Assembly: GCA_902461995.1 (NCBI GenBank)
Contig: CABQAA010000162.1
Span: forward strand, 1-5,455
Source of the DNA: an uncultured Oscillospiraceae bacterium
Lineage (GTDB): Bacteria > Bacillota > Clostridia > Oscillospirales > Acutalibacteraceae
Length of the DNA: 5,455 nt
Reading direction: 5' to 3'
Part shown: positions 5,410-5,455 of the stretch, in pieces
How the letters are laid out: each line of letters starts with the position of its first letter
Numbering within the stretch: the first letter of the stretch is position 1
Notes under the pieces: model-generated
The model's input: only the letters and a program-made list of their open reading frames with translations
Told to the model about the DNA's origin: nothing
Database searches by the model: none
Position numbers and translations under genes: made by a program

Positions 5410-5455
5410 ACCTGATGGGGGAAGCCGGCAAGGCTGACTACGCCGTGACCGGCAA
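5376..5455 (+). pseudogene. serC: Internal fragment of phosphoserine aminotransferase (serC), 5' part missing
   Basis: In the third forward frame, from about 5382, the DNA encodes GGQFAAIPLNLMGEAGKADY followed by AVTG up to the window edge. This matches the SerC segment normally read as LQGGAS-x-QF-x-x-(I/V)P-x-NL, then KADY-x-x-TG. SerC is a cytosolic PLP enzyme that transaminates 3-phosphohydroxypyruvate in serine synthesis. The first 70 or so residues are absent. Three residues between GG and QF are also missing, so true serC homology probably begins near 5388. The frame has no start codon or binding site of its own here and lies out of frame with the lipoprotein. It may continue past the window. 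Confidence 0.65.

Overview
The window looks like a GC-rich (roughly 60% G+C) Gram-positive chromosome segment, most likely from an anaerobic gut-type clostridium (Oscillospiraceae-like). This placing is inferred from the DUF1848 protein, the membrane-anchored amidase with AGGAGG-type Shine-Dalgarno sites, the clostridial type of PAS sensor, and the style of the phosphoserine aminotransferase fragment. No RNA gene, CRISPR array, insertion sequence or attachment site was found.

Layout. Positions 1-1271 (+) hold the 5'-truncated end of a sodium:solute symporter. A near-consensus promoter at 1273-1301 then starts a two-gene unit: a DUF1848 protein with a C-terminal radical-SAM-like cysteine cluster (1323-2249) and a NudB-like Nudix hydrolase (about 2281-2679). 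Facing them on the minus strand is a multi-PAS sensor protein (2649-4025, with an out-of-frame N-terminal piece up to 4140). Upstream of it on the same strand, separated by a perfect hairpin terminator (4186-4222), is a membrane-anchored N-acetylmuramoyl-L-alanine amidase (4295-5008). A divergent intergenic region (5009-5289) carries extended -10 promoters in both directions. The last 166 bases begin with a lipoprotein signal peptide and end in an internal piece of serC in another frame.

How the genes work together. The symporter and amidase are stand-alone housekeeping-type functions. DUF1848 and Nudix are probably co-transcribed, but no joint function can be read from sequence.

The most unusual aspect is structural. 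The Nudix and PAS genes are both cut short at the same point and overlap convergently. The N-terminal domain of the PAS gene is split over two frames. The lipoprotein gene runs into the middle of serC. Either this is a decaying segment with several rearrangement joints, or the sequence contains assembly chimeras. I see no convincing new defence or mobile system; the DUF1848 protein is the most interesting uncharacterised biochemistry here.
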